A stretch of DNA of 64,000 bases from Geosiphon pyriformis (lineage: Eukaryota > Glomeromycota > Glomeromycetes > Archaeosporales > Geosiphonaceae): NCBI GenBank assembly GCA_016748015.1, contig JAAOMT010000276.1, positions 344,088-408,087 of the forward strand, given 5' to 3'. The position numbers and the translations under genes were made by a program. Position 1 is the first letter of the stretch; every line of letters begins with the position of its first letter. Positions 45,924-60,132 of the stretch are shown piece after piece. The notes below the pieces were generated by a model, which saw nothing but the letters and a program-made list of their open reading frames with translations, made no database searches and was not told the DNA's origin.

Positions 45924-48900
45924 TACCACCACTCTATCAATCTCAATAAACATTTCCTTAATCAAAATAGAAAGTACTAAATTTGAACTTGCAGTTGAAT
46001 CAGCCAACTTGTTAGCATGTTCTTTAACCTTACATTAAGAAACACCAAGCCTCTTATTTTTTATTAAATTTACAACACCACATCACTCTATCTAGCACTG
46101 GTTATGGAAATTCGGAGAAGCCAAAACTGACTCAGTAACACAAGCATTTAAGGCAGCCTGACTGTTCGAATAAACCACAACAGAATTATAAGAAGAAACA
46201 CACTTCAAAGCTAAAGTGATCACTTGCAATTTCACCAAAGTGGAAGAAACCAATCCATTAACCCTAATGCCAATACTCATATCCACATCTGAGAAGTACA
46301 CAGCTACACCACATCCCATTTCCTGCATACCAAAATTTTTCAAAGATCCATCCATGTAAACTTCAATGACATTTAAATTAGAGGTAAGAAGACACTGCTT
46401 TATCTGAAGAATATCATCTAAACTACCAACATCCAGTGACTAGAATTCAGCAACAGAGAGACCTTCACAAGGAGAAAAATGAGCCAGGAAACCATATGCC
46501 AAAATGAACTAATAAGGGACTGGGCCCCTTGGGTTAAGCCTTTTCCAATGGTGGAAGCTTTTCCAGTCAAAAATCAAACCTTTTTTAGTACACAGCTGTT
46601 CGATAAAAGCAATTCCAAATCTCTTGAGTGAGTGTAAAACTTCATAAAACAAATAATTTCCCAGAACCAAAGACATGGATGTCCTACCAGAAAAACGGAA
46701 TACCATATAAGAAAAGTTCCCAAGAGACACATTACAATTCAAAAAAATTCTTATAACACCAGCCAGAAAATTGTTGACCAAATTAACACGCAATCTGACT
46801 GGGGAACACAAAAAATAAACAGGCAATTAACTTAGAACCTGAAGGTCCAGAGACCTATGAATAAACAAGTGACCCAAAATCCCACTAGTATTCGAGAAAC
46901 TCAGCACAAAAACCAATTTGCACTCAGCCTGCAACTGTTCAAAAGACTTCAAACCATACAACAACAAATGATGAAAAGCCTTATTAGAAAAATTCCTTGG
47001 TAGTCCAGTTTTAAGCCTCAAACCTTTCTTAATCATTGTGTTCTACTTAATACACACACTCTTAGAAAGAAAACTAAACTGAAATCTATAAATAACAATA
47101 GGTTGTAATACAGCTAAAACCAGATAGAGAAACTTTTTGTCTAAAATAGTCTTCCTCAAAACCAAATTAACAAAGAACCTAACATTTGAATAAGCTTTTG
47201 CCAAACTGGGTTTGGACAAACCTTTAGATGACAAATAAATCTCAAGATACCTATGAGACTTCCCTCTTTGAGCAATTGAAATTAGCAGACCACTTATTGA
47301 CAATAATGCCTCTTTTACTCTTCTGTTGATAGAAATAGCCACAGTCTTTTTATTATTAATAGAAATATTATTTATACTGAAAAATTCACTTGCAATGTTC
47401 AAAATGTACTAAGTAGCAGTCTGGCTACTTTCTACCCAAATTGTGTTATCAACAAAAACACCAGCTGCCAAAAACAAGATCAAATCATCATGAGTCTCCA
47501 ACCTGCCAGATCTAGCAACAAACCTGGAATCAATACAGTATCTACACAAACTCTCCTGTCTCTTAACTTCACATAAAAAGTGATCATAGAAAATTCTTCA
47601 AAGCAAAAGAGAAAACACCTCACCCTAATCAAGACCATTATGTACCCAGTACTCATTAGTCAGACCAAAATTAGTCATGACATGATTGACATGATCATTG
47701 TGAATACTTCCAAAGAATCTGATGAAATAATCACACATCTTAATTTGAACCAAACTATTTCATAAATGGTGCCAACCTACAGAGTCATAGGCCTTCTACA
47801 TATTCTGTAAAACAAGCCAAAGCTCACGATTTTTCTCTAAAGCATCTTCAACAACTGAACTGATGGCAAAAATAGGAGACTGGGTAGTAGTGCCTTTAAA
47901 CATAAAAAAATTGTTACTGTGAAGAACATCAAATACACTGCATACTAACAAAATCCTATCAAAAAGTAACTTAAAGAGAATCTTATGAGCAGTCTTAATC
48001 AAAGCAATCAGTCTAGTATTGGTCAGAACACTTTTCCACTCATAAAGCTTAAGAAATATAAACACCCAAGCTTCTTTTCAGCATCAGGGTACAAATTTAC
48101 AAACCAAACAGAGATTCAAGAAATCCAATAACATACCAAGCATAGAACTGTTACAATGTTTCCAGAGTTTATTTGTAATACCTGACAAACCAGCTGCTTT
48201 GCCATTTGGCAGATCTTTGACCACATGCACCAAATCTTCATAGCTGATAGCTTTTATTACCTCAGAAAAAGCATTATTGTCGACATAATTCAATAGCAGA
48301 TATTGACATTGCCACAAATTAAGAATGTTATATAGTACTACCTTTTTTCTTGTTCAATCTTCTATAATCTTGTCAACATTATCCTTAACGTCAACTGAAT
48401 CTACAATTAAACTACCATCAGAAACCAGATGATCTAATACCACTTTTTGAAAAGGGTGTTTCAAAACACTACAGATCATGTGATCTTTGTTAACTGTGAA
48501 ACTTTCCATCTGTTTCTCAATAGCAGATCTAATGCCTGATTCCTCAGCCAGTTTGGATGCACAATAAGATTTCCTCACATTAAAGAAAGCAAAACGTATA
48601 CAATCAAAGTTTGCACTAGAGTCAATAAAAACCCAAATAACAGACACCTTGTCAGTATCCAAAGAGTGTCAATGTTCCAAAAGGGAGAAAAACCTGTTAG
48701 ATATTACATCATAAGATGCTTTAGTCAACCTTAAGACCAAAATTTCCAGTTTGTGAAACCAAGATGACTCTTTAGTAAACACCTTGTTATAGCTCTTAAA
48801 CCATTTTTTTTTGAAAACATTATTAGCCAAAAGAAACACCACTTTGTGAACAGTGTTCCATATAGTATCCAGATCTGAATACTTCTTAGATGTAGCAAAC

Positions 48901-49736
48901 TTATTAGAGAACATAATAGTATTGGCCATTGTAGCATCCTTGAACTCATCCTATGTAATCTCATTAGCAAATTTAATATTAAACTTTCAGTAATCTTTGT
49001 TTGCTTGTTTGTGAAAAGAGTTCAACTGCACATCCAAAAGTCTGCCTAATTCTATGAACACGGAGACAGCACAATAATTAGTATTAAAGTGCTTACTAAC
49101 ATTCAGAACACCACAGCACAAAATTGTATTAACCAAACTCAAAAAAACAAAAATATAGTTAATTGTTTTAACAGCACCTCTGGAATTTTCCCACATAGGC
49201 ATTTTGGCTACTGAGCTCCCAGCTAAGAAATTAACTAGGCCCAAACTAAAACATTTTTTAAAACTTGCACACTTGCGGGAACCATCTTTATTGAAGTTGT
49301 CACCAAGGACAATGAAAGTGGATTTATTTGTAGCTTTGACAATAAGAGAGTTAACAGCATTAGCTTGGGAGAAATGAACTGTAAAAGAAGCATCAGCATA
49401 AAGCCCCAGAATCATAACAGAAAGTCTATTTTTAAAGAGCAACTTGATAGAGATAAGATGACCAGATACCTCAGAAACCTTACTTATATGCTTAGCCAAA
49501 AAATTGTTGATAACTATAACAACACCCAAATCCGAGTTCAAACCCAAGATAAACACTTGAACACCATCAAATTTGTTAGTAATCTATGAGTGGATCTTTC
49601 CTTTCAGCTTCGTTTCTGTAAAAATTAAAACCAGATTGTTTATGTCTTTATGTCAATGCACAATATTATCTTGTTTAGCTGGATTGTTTATTCTTCTGAC
49701 ATTGCATGTAGCAATTTTCCAAACTAGATCACTCAT
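45924..49736 (-). pseudogene. LINE ORF2, copy C, 5' part (endonuclease, RT, RNase H)
   Basis: The frame opens MSDLVWKIATCNV. Endonuclease motifs are FIVLGDNFNKDGS and VKTINYIFV; the final DTDH motif is decayed to NTNYCAV. Reverse transcriptase is readable as VVKDLPNGKAAGLSGITNKL and ENRELWLVLQNM. RNase H is shown by SSTLVKLQVITLALKCV and VYSNSQAALNACV (46270-46140). A single frame with about a dozen stops and no indel runs until the 1-kb repeat splits it after VVVSGN. Confidence 0.75.
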
Positions 49737-51693
49737 TGAGATGGAGAAGAAGCTGATAAACCCAAACTAGAGCACAAAAAATCCAATTTCATCAAAACCA
49801 AACTGACTGAAACTTCCAAAGCCATAATTTCCGATTCCAAACCACCTATTTTGATAGTAAGAACTTTTGAGCTGCTTATGCTTAGGTCAAAGGAAGCATT
49901 ATTAATCACTAAAAGAAAAAGAGAAGAAGGCACTATCACACTATCCACAACTATATCCAAACACAAAGCTGAGTTCAAAGGAGCAGCAACAACAGAAAAA
50001 AGGACACTAGATAGAAACATTATCAACACCAAATCCACAAAGCTCAATTTTCTCAGAATCTCAGAAACTTGGTCTGACAAAAGCTCCATGGAGCATTTCA
50101 AAGAGACCATGCAATCAGCCAAACCAAAATCATCAAAAGTATTAGAAGTTGACACCAAAGGTTTTGCACTTAAAAGCAAATCTGTACCAGAAGAACCTAA
50201 TAAGGCCACATGAGAAGAAGAGCTACCTGCAATCTGAGCCCAAGTTTTCCCACCAAAAGACACTGAACAGGTAACTAAAGCCTGCTTTCTCTTATAAATA
50301 TTAGCCAAATGGATCTGATCCTGAAAAGACATTACCCACTTATGACAAATTCCAAAGTTCCCACCAACTGAACACACATTAGAAATATGACCAAATTGTT
50401 TACACTTGGCACAACAAGCCAAAGAAAGACCAGCTCATTGCAAATTCACACCCTTATAAACTGGAACAGATTCAATAGCAGCCAATCTGGATGTTTTACT
50501 ATTAAAACAGACTACTGTACATCTATTACAAACATATGAACCAGAATTATGGCCAATGAAGCAAGTTTTCCCACTATATAAATCTAATAAATCTGATAAG
50601 TCATGAACAGTCATGTCTATTGGCAAAGTGTACAACAATGTCTAATAACAATCCCTAACTACCCACAATTCTTTGTTATCTACAGCTAATACAACACAAA
50701 CAGAATCTTTACCCATGAGAACTGACTATTTAGAAGCAACTGATCTAGCCACATCTGATGATTTAAATTCTACTACAGCTTTTTGCCAAAGTCCAATCAG
50801 TTGCATTCTAATCGAAATTACCTGATCAAACTTAGAAAATACTGGTTCAATTGCCAATTTGGGAAAATCCATTGGGATCTCCTTGACTATCACTTCCCAA
50901 TCTGAACAGCTGTTTGGTTTCCTAATATCAATATTTACCAGAATTTTTTTACTGATTGCCATTTTCTTGGCCTTGATCAAACTTAACTCAGAAGTAAAAG
51001 AAGATTTAATGATGTCTAAGAGTTTTGAAGGAGCAGATGCACCCCCAAAACTATTAACCTGATAAAAGATTTTTTTTACAGCAATCAACTTGTTACCAAT
51101 AGTTTTGTCAGACAAGACAGAAATTCTAATATCCAATGCAAATAACTTAACAGGATCAAAAATATGTTTTCCCGATGCACATGATTCAACAGAGTGCAAT
51201 TTTTTGAAGCCTGTAAACTTAGAAGATGGGAGAGCCATCATATTATCATTATCACTTAGAACATCGAACAAAGAAGCCTTTAGGGATTGACCTAACATGT
51301 ATGTGCAAATGCATGTTTTCCTGAAAGTGGTATCATCCTCCATGTCATCAATCATAGAAGTGTCTAAGTCAGCATAACTAGTTTTCTCAATGACAATATT
51401 TTTTATGTTCTTTAAGTCTAACAGACTATCCACACTATTTGTTTTGTTTTCCATTTCACTGCCCCAAGATTTTGAAAACTTACCATTAGCATTATCAATA
51501 TCTGTCAGGTCCAGCAGGCCAGCAGATAAATCAACCACTCTGACATCAACTTTGGGATTCTTAGGCTTCTTGTAAGATACACTACAAGAGTACACACTAT
51601 TAATTCTCTTTTTTTTGCATTAGGCCAGATCTCCAAATCAACAGAAGTAGATCCAGAGCCATCAGCAACAGGACTTGCCAGTTCCATGTTCAT
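49733..51693 (-). pseudogene. LINE ORF1, copy C, nearly intact
   Basis: Starts with a true ATG (51693-51691) and reads MNMELASPVADGSGSTSV. After the A8 run (51616-51609 on the minus strand) the frame shifts, and one extra A would restore it to VSYKKPKNPKVDVRVVDLSA. An RRM-like middle follows (VIVKEIPMDFPKLAIEPVFS, KFDQVISIRMQLIGL, FIGHNSGSYVCNRCTVVCF). A Cys/His zinc knuckle is CCAKCKQFGHISNVC (about 50420-50370). Only a few nonsense codons are present. It ends in TGA at 49735-49733, overlapping the ORF2 ATG. The protein would bind and package element RNA. Confidence 0.8.
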
Positions 51694-51790
51694 GAATAAA
51701 GATATGTCTGAAGAAATAGTTGAAAGTACAAAGAGAAAAGGGAGTAGGAAAAAAAACTTTTTCTTCAGCAATATCTTGCTCTCATTGTAA

Positions 51791-53659
51791 CCAGAGGATT
51801 AACAAGAGAAAAATTTTTTATTGTATTATATATATAATATTATATATTTATAATAATATAAAAAAATATTATAATAAAAAATCAAAATAATTATTAATAT
51901 AATTATAACAATAATTATAAGTAATTTTCTTAAAAATTATGTTAAATTTATAAATTATTAAGTTTTAATAAAAATATTAATTGTATTATTTAATTGTTTA
52001 TATTTTTGTTAATTAAAATAAATTATAAATTGGTTTATGTAATTTTATTACAGATTTTCAAAATAATATTACATTAAAATTGTGAAAATATAATATATTT
52101 TACAAGTTATAATATTAATTAATATTTTATATTCAAATTATATAAAATTAAAAATAAATTTATATAATTTGTGTTAATAGTTTTAAAATAGCTTATAGTA
52201 TAATATTTATAATAATAAAAATTAAAAAACTTATTAAAAAAATTAAAAAAAAAATTTGGTTAAAATTAAATTAAAAAAAACTATTACAATAAAAATACAA
52301 ATTAATAAATAGTAAATAAAAATTTTATAAAAAAATAAAATTAATTCTTATAATGTTAATATTATTGTTTATTATAATTATAATTAAATACAAAATATTT
52401 ATATTATATATTTTAAGTTACAAATAAATAAAATTTATTATTTTAGTTTATATAAAATATTTTTATTTAGTTTTTAAAAATAATATAATATATAAACAAA
52501 TAAATTATATTCTTAATAAAAACAAAATAATAAACAAAAATTTTAATAAAACATTAAACATAATAATAAAAAACCATTTAAATATTGTTTATAATAATAT
52601 AAAAAAACAAAATATTATTATTATTATTATTATTATTATTTACTTATATTTAATAATTTATAATTATTATAAAAATATTAAACTTAATTTTATGGTACTT
52701 AAACATGTTAAATTCAAATATAATAGTAATTTTAAATTAATTAAAAAACTATATTATAAAATAATTGTAGATTATATAAATTATATTATTAAAATTACAA
52801 AAAAATTAATTATAATTTAATTAAATTAAATAAAGCTCAATATTATAATAATAATAAAATTTTTCAATATTTAAATCTTAATTTTATATTAAAATTTTTT
52901 AAAAAGATTAAGTAATTTACAGAAATATTATTGTTTTTTTTAAAAAAAAATTAATTTAATATTAATACTTTTTTTAAATTACAAAAAAAACAAAAATCAT
53001 AATATTTTTTTATTTATAAAAAATAAATTTAAAAATATTATTTGTTTAAAACCAATTTATATTGTTAATAAATAAAAATAAAATTGATTTTTTTATATTT
53101 TTATTAAATAATTAAACAAAAAAAAATATTTTTTGGTATTTTTTAAGTTATTATTTTTAATTTAATATTGGTTTTTTTTGGTATGTTATAATTATATTAA
53201 TTATAATATTTAATTTTAATTTAATTTTTAAATTATATGATAAATATTTAAGCACTTTTTTTGTTTTTTAAAAATATTATTAATAATATTTAAAAATTTA
53301 TTACAAATTATTAAAAGCTTTTTGAATAAATAATTTTTATTTAAATATTTTATAAAATTATAAAATTTAAATTAATTTATATTATTTTTATATGTTAATT
53401 TTTACATAATTTTATTAATTTAAAATTGGTTATTAAAAACAATATTAGATTTTTACATAAAGTTTGTATTTTAAGCTTTTTTAAATATTATTATTCAAAT
53501 TAAATTATTTTTGTTTGCTTTTTTTATTATTTTTAAGATTGTAAAATTTTTATTTTTATTTTTATAGCTATAATTTTATATAATATTTTTTTTAAAAACT
53601 TTTTTTTTTATATTCCAAATTTTTGAAAAAGTGCTTTATTTTAAAAGAAGTTTTTTCTA
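51791..53659. other. AT desert, nothing recognised
   Basis: About 1.9 kb of almost pure A/T upstream of LINE copy C, including a (TTA)n tract near 52615-52640. No supported feature. Confidence 0.5.
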
Positions 53660-54610
53660 TTATTATTAGAATTTTAGCCATTAATTAACATAAAATTACT
53701 TTTATAATTCTTATCATTAATTAATATATATTATTATTATTTTAATTATTAATTATTATTTACTTAATTAATCTAATTTGTACAATATATAATTGTAATA
53801 ATCAAAACATATAATATACTAAACTTTATAACATTTAAGAACTTACCAAAATTTGTAGAATTTTGCAAAATAATAGTTTACTAAAATAATTCATAGTTTA
53901 TAGAAACAATTTGTAGTTTGCCAAAATATATTTTTAAATTTATTGAAAGTATAGCAAAAAAAAATGCAAATTCAAAGACTAATATTATAATAAGTTGTAT
54001 AAAAAAAAAGCTTTTCTTTTTAAAAAAATGTATTTCAGTTAGAATTATCTTATCTTAAAAATACTTTTACTTTTATTAATAAAATAATATTTCAAAAACA
54101 AAAATTATTAAATTATTTATACTTAAAATTTCCAAAACCCAACTAATGTTTTGAAATTAATTAACTACTAATTTTAGTAATTTATTAGTAACTTCAGACT
54201 TGGATAGAAAATGATTTCTTTAACAAAATTTTTTTTCTTTTATATTTTCTTTATTTTCTTTTATTTTTTTTATTATATATATTAGAATAGTTTACAAACA
54301 AAATTTCTGTAAAAAATTAACTTTCACAATAAAGTAATTACACATTTTTAGTAAGCTTTTAGATAAACAATTCTTAAAAAAGAGTTTATTTTTACTGCAA
54401 AGTAACTATATAAATAATTGGCATGAAATTGGTTATTTTATTTATAAGCTTAATAGTTCAAATTATAGAAGATAATTTAAAGATAAATTCAGTTATTAAA
54501 AGTTTAATAGCTTCTAATAATAGCAAATTTACAGTAAATAATATTAACAACATTCAGAAAAAGAAACCAAAAATTTCTAGTAATACTGTCTTTGATTATT
54601 TTTTGTTATT
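53660..54610. repeat. 1-kb unclassified repeat, copy 2 (decayed)
   Basis: Aligns with 44908-45860 throughout: ctcaacttggat-type anchors such as acttggatagaaaatg against cctggatagaaaacg, aagtaactacacattttta in related form, and attcagtta in both. It is far richer in A/T than copy 1. Its distal 40 bases do not match; LINE ORF1-like sequence begins there instead. Confidence 0.65.
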
Positions 54611-55730
54611 TAGTTAAATATCTTAAAACTTTTTTTGTTTAACTATAAGACTGCTAATATTGACAATAGTTTGAATATAAAAAAGTCCAAAAAAAAGTTT
54701 GGTGCTAGTTTTATAGTTTTAGAATTGTCTATTAAAAAGAAGTATAAAAAGAGTGTTTTAAAAAAATCTATTATTAAAATTAATACTGGTGGTTTTTAAG
54801 AATTATTTAAGACTAATAGAATAAGTAGTTTAATTACTGATAATATTATTAATCAGTGAGCATAAATATAAAGAAGGAGTTTTTTGTTAAAAAAACCAGT
54901 TTTTAATTTAATAGTAACAATAAATTGAAACACAAAAATATTAAAATGATTTTTAAAAGACCAGATAAAATTATTACTAAACATATTTTTGGAAAGTTTT
55001 TTGAATAGATTAATTTCAATATTGGTAATAATAATGAAAATAATATTTTAGATGGTTTTTTTTTTTTTTTTTTTTTTAAGTTTTTAGTTAATATTTTGGT
55101 TTATAAATTATTTGTTTTAAATATTAATTTTTTGGCCATTTTTAGAAAGTTAGTTTGAAATAAATTGAAAATTGTTAGAAATATGTTTTTTGATATAAAT
55201 GATTTTAGAAAAGTTTTTATTCTTTCAAAATTTGGCAAAATTATTCCAATATCTTTTACTTTTAAAAAAACAATAATAATTATGATTAATTTGATTAATT
55301 TAAAGAGTATTGTAATAAACATTTATCTTAATATCTAGTAAAAAATTAAACCAATTAGGTTATTATTATAAAAAAAAATTCTGTAGAAATATCTGTAAAA
55401 ACTATACAAATTGTATTAATTAACTTTAATATTATTAAATTAATCAAAATATAATTAATAAAACTATAGCAAAAGATAATTATAAAATTAAAAGATCAGA
55501 ATCAGATCAGTTTTTTGGTATTTAAGTGATTTATTTTTATTAAAAAAAACACAATTTGTATAATTAGAGTTAACATTAATAAATAATTATAAAATTTTAC
55601 AAATAAGTTTAAAACTTTGTTTTATATACATTTTATAAAAACAAATACTTATAATCTTTGAAATTTTATTGGTTTAATTAGAAAAAAACTTATATAATTA
55701 ATTATAATCTTATTAGTTACAATTATAATA
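54600..55730 (+). pseudogene. LINE ORF1 relic, plus strand
   Basis: Frames read KKKYKKSVLKKSI, KLFVLNINFLAIFRKL, MFFDINDFRKVFILSKFGKI and ISFTFKKTIII, in the order of RKKRKSGVLEKSI, HKFFVLNIDLVMVAG, FSGINGFRGVSTPSKFGGI and ASFTYEKTMM in the 25-kb LINE. It contains a T22 run (about 55055-55078). Very heavily AT-shifted. Confidence 0.7.
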
Positions 55731-56059
55731 AGTATAAACTGTGTATTTTGATTCAAAAAAGAGTTTAATCAAAAAATTGTTGTGGTTTCTGTTATTAAAA
55801 ATGTTATATTTTATTGATCTTATCTGTTTTTGGCTTTTTATTTAGTTTGTGATAAGTCTAATTATATTTTTTTTGAATGCAATTTAATTAATAGTAAATT
55901 AGTGCTTAAGAAAAAAAAAGACTTTCCTTTTGGCTCTAAACTAATTTAAATTGGCTTAAATCTATGTAATAAAATCTGGTTTTATTATTTATTTGGTTGT
56001 TTTTAAAAGTATATCTTGAATATTTGTTGTTAATAAACTCTCTTTTTTTTTTTATCATT
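55731..56059 (+). other. Possible continuation of the LINE ORF1 relic
   Basis: Stop-poor plus-strand reading with Cys residues (VCDKSNYIFFEC), perhaps the decayed Cys-rich part of ORF1. Not firmly assigned. Confidence 0.3.
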
Positions 56060-59000
56060 TTACAAGTGAAGTCCAAATACTGCTTATAACTATATATCAA
56101 AGAATTGATCTAAAATAGGTGTGAATTATGCACTTTCTATATATGACCAGTCATTTGGACCAATTAGGACAACATTATGTATTTATATGAACAAAAACTG
56201 AGCCACTAACACCAAAAAAAAATAAGCAAGATTTGTGAAAGCCAAAATGCATGTCAAAAGTCTTATCAATACCAAGCAGCTTGACCATATTAGCAGAAAC
56301 CTCCAAAGCCAAACCAGAAACTGATATAAAAACCAAACCATCCAAAAAAATTAGTCTATTTTTTTCTATATAGGCCTGATGTTTTACACAAACCAACCAG
56401 ATATCATCTCTAAAAGTAAGACTGAGAGAATGCACAAATTCAATAACTTTCAAACCAGCAATTTTGGGATTATAGAATATGAAAACAGCCTTGTAAAACC
56501 AATAAGTAAAAACAAAGCCCTTATAAAGAGCTGTAAACACAGAAAAATCTGAAACACAGAATAACAATAGCTGTAACACACTTGAAAAAGAGTGAAAAAA
56601 ACTAGAAAGTGCCTTCTAAGAATTCACATGGGAATCTAATATATAATGATGAATAGAAACATTGACCTCACAAGAAAAGCCATGATCTAATATCTCCACA
56701 TTATCACAATATAAACACAATACACTAGGGTAATATCTATTATAAAGACACTTCCAAATAGCAACAGGCAGCCAATAATATAAAGCTTTCATAAAATAAA
56801 TATGTGTATTAGCTAAGAGTCTGTTAGTAGAAATGGTGGCCATATGCAAATTAGGATGTCACATTAATAATGAGCTGAGCCAATCAACATCCAAGAGCAA
56901 ACTGCTTGCCAAAAACTTAGAACTAGACCCAATCTCCCAATGAGCCTAACAAATAAAATAATAAATATCATGAACAAAGTGTCTAGAATTGCCAGAAACA
57001 ATATTACCATTAGCCATTATAAAGAGTTCATTCAAGTAAAAAGAAAGATACTAGTTAGAAAGAGAGACAATATTAGCAATCATGTTAGTATGCTTATTTT
57101 CCAAAACACCAAAGTGACTTTTTATCTTGTTTCAACTAACTCTCAAATTTTTACTATGAATAATGTTCACAATATGCCAGTGCTCAACTCAATACTAATT
57201 ACGAAAATCAGAACCCACCAGACCTAATTCCAACTTACAAGCATCCAAAGCAAATTGATTATCTGAAAATAAGTTAACAGAACTAGACAAGAAAACACAC
57301 TTCAGAGCCAATATGATAGTTTGTATTTCTGCCAAAGTAGATGACATCAAATCTGACACATCAACACCCAAACTTACATTAATATTCTCAAAAAAAACTG
57401 CAGTACCAGTTCTTTTGCTAACTGTGCCCAGACTTTTTAGAAACCCATTCATATTGCCAGAAACAATCCAAGAAAAACACTCATAAACAGACACAAAATT
57501 ACAAGAACCAAAAATGTTTGAAGGATCAACACCATTCAAAGCAGTAGAAAGAGAAGAAAAGAGAGTTGCATTATTAAGAAACACAACAAAAAGTTTAAAC
57601 CACTTAGGAATAGGTTCACAGGGGTCCAATTTCTTCTATCACTTAAAGATATACCAATTAAAAATAGCACTATGATAATCATGAAGCTGATCCACAAATG
57701 CAATGCCATATCTTTAGAGTAATGGAAAAGAGTTGGAAAATTTGGACTTACCAAGAACAGCAGACATGGGAACCCCACCACAAAACTGAAAAAAATTGGC
57801 TAAAAAGCCATCCAGAGACAACTTGTACTCAAAAAGAATATGAATCATGCCTGCCAAAAAGTTATTGAAAAAACTAACACAAATATAAACAGGAAAACTC
57901 AGAGGATAAGTAGGGTGCCAACATAAAACTTGCAAATTATGAGATCTGTGAGAAAACAAGTGACCTAAAATTCCACTAGAGTTTACAAAACTGACAAAAA
58001 AAGCCATATTACTTTCAGATTGAATTTGCATGAAAGATTTCAAACCATAAAAGGAGAGGTAGTAGATCATGTTACCAGGAAAATTGAGAGGTAAACCAGA
58101 TTTAAATTTTAAGCCTTTATAAATCAAAACATCCCACTTGTTGCACACATTAATAGGAACAAAGCTAAACTGCATCTTATAACCAATAATAGAATAGAAA
58201 ACAGCTGACATTAAATACAAGAACTGCTTATCTAAGACAGTCTTTTATAGAACCAGATTGGTAAAAAAATGAATGTCCAAATGTGTCTTAGCCAAACTAG
58301 GCTTCAAAAGACTCTCAGATAACAAGAAGATACCTAGATATTAATGGAATTCATTTTTTTTGCAATAAAGATGAGTAAACTACTGATAAACAAAAAAAGT
58401 TGAACAACTCTGCAATTAATAAGAATGGCTACTGTTTTGTCATTATTAATAGAAATGTTATTAATCCAAAAAAATTTACTAGCAACATTGAAAATATGTT
58501 GAATAGCATTTTAACTGCTACCAACCCAAATCGTGTTATCAACAAATACATTAGTAGCAAAAAAAAAAAAAGCCCAGTCCTAGATTCAGTATGACAATTT
58601 TTAGAAATAAAATAAGAATTCAATCTATACTTATACACACTTTTCTGATGCTTAACTTCACATAACAGGAGATTATGAAATATTTGTTACAGAAAAGGAG
58701 AAAAAACCTCTCCTTGGTTCAGACCATTATACACATAATAACTATTGGTTAGCCCAAAATCAGTCATAACTCAGTTGGTGCAATTTCTGTAAATACTACC
58801 AAAAAATTGATTGATTTGCTACACATTTTAATCCTGACCAAGTTTTTCCTAAGATGCTTCCAGCCAACAGAGTCGTATGCTTTTTGTATGTCCTGCAAAA
58901 CCAGCCAGAGCTCTTGGTTCTTTTCCAATGCATTTTCAACCACCAAGCCAATTGCAAAAATAGGAGATTGTGTTATTATGTCTTTTAAAACAGAAAAATT

Positions 59001-60132
59001 ATTCTTACAAAGAATATCATAAGTGCTATATGCTAAAAAAATTCCATCAAACAGAATCTTGAAAAGAATCTTGTGAGCTGTTTCAATTAAAGCAATAGAG
59101 TGGGTATTCATGAGAACATCCTTCCACTCATACAATTTGGGAATCATCAAGACCCAAGTCTCTCTTCAAGAACTGGGTACTGATTTACTAAATAAACAAG
59201 AGTTTATAAGCTCTAAAAACATGTCCAAAACCACCCTGTCACAATGTTTCCAAAGTTCATTTGGGATGCCAGAAAGACCAGCAGCTTTATTATCAGGAAG
59301 ATTGGAAATCACAACAAAAAATTCATCAAACTTAATTGAACACATCACATTTGAAAAAGCATTATCAAAAACATGCTCCAACAGTTGATATTGATAAGAC
59401 TATTTCTCAAATATATTATCAACAATTACATAACTCCTAGTTTGGCTCTTCATAATCACATCTATCTTGGTCTTTACTAGATCAAGTTCTAAAATTAGTT
59501 TATTATCAATGACCAGATAATTCAATACCATCTTGCTGAAAGGATGCTTTAGCACACTTCTGATGGTATGACCTTTGTTTACCTCAAAACTTTCTATTCT
59601 TCTGTTAATTGCATACTTAATGTTTGTCTCCTCCACTTTCTTGGATTCAGTAAGCTTGCTAGCACAATATGATTTCCTTATGCCAAAAAGAATTAAATAC
59701 ACACAATCCAAATCAGCCCTAGAATTCAGAAGAGTTTAAACAGTTAAGGCGTTATTATCATTCAAAGAAGACCAGTAATCCAATAAAGCAACAAACTTAC
59801 CACCTAGGCTCACATGAGAACACTTGACAATTTTTGACACCAGAATTTCTAACTTATAAAACCAAGACAAATCTTTGGTAAAAACACTATCAAAACTCCT
59901 AAACTATTTTTTCTTGAAAACATTACCTGTCAAAAGACACATTATTTTACTAATAACATTCCACATAGCATCCAGATCAGATGCCCTTATGAACACAACA
60001 AACTTATTAGAAAACATCACAGCATTTAACACTGTCATCTCCTGGAACTTGTTCTATTTGGCAACATTTATATTCTTAATATCATACTTCTAGCAATCTC
60101 TATTTGCCATTTTGTAAAGAGAATTCAACCAC
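56060..60132 (-). mobile_element. LINE copy D, 5' part displaced by an LTR element
   Basis: The 3' tail and UTR (56060-56174) and the 3' two thirds of ORF2 are present. At 60132/60133 LINE sequence stops and an LTR begins. The endonuclease and ORF1 are therefore either beyond the nested elements outside the window or lost. Confidence 0.8.
56175..60132 (-). pseudogene. LINE ORF2, copy D (RT, RNase H, C-terminal tail; 5'-truncated)
   Basis: Reverse transcriptase motifs are VISNLPDNKAAGLSGIPNEL, LVLQDIQKAYDSVGW, FGLTNSYYV, GEVFSPF and VFVDNTIWVGSS (FVDN, last catalytic Asp changed to Asn). RNase H is shown by STLAEIQTIILALKCVF and NLFSDNQFALDACK. Then CLYCDNVEILDHGFSC and DDIWLVCVKHQAYIEKNRLI. 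One frame holds throughout except for a stretch between T runs at about 58800 (T6) and 58570 (T13), where a one-base loss and a later gain cancel. About fifteen nonsense codons. Confidence 0.8.

Larger units (their letters stand above)
44020..51790 (-). mobile_element. Two-ORF LINE with RNase H (copy C), interrupted
   Basis: Same plan as copy B: ORF1 51693-49733, ORF2 from 49736, 3' UTR and A-rich tail at 44115-44020. A 1-kb repeat (44908-45915) sits inside ORF2 after the RNase H region. The protein differs clearly from copy B, so it is a separate subfamily. The 3' UTR keeps the shared boxes (GAGTGGTTGATCATGTATAG). Confidence 0.85.
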
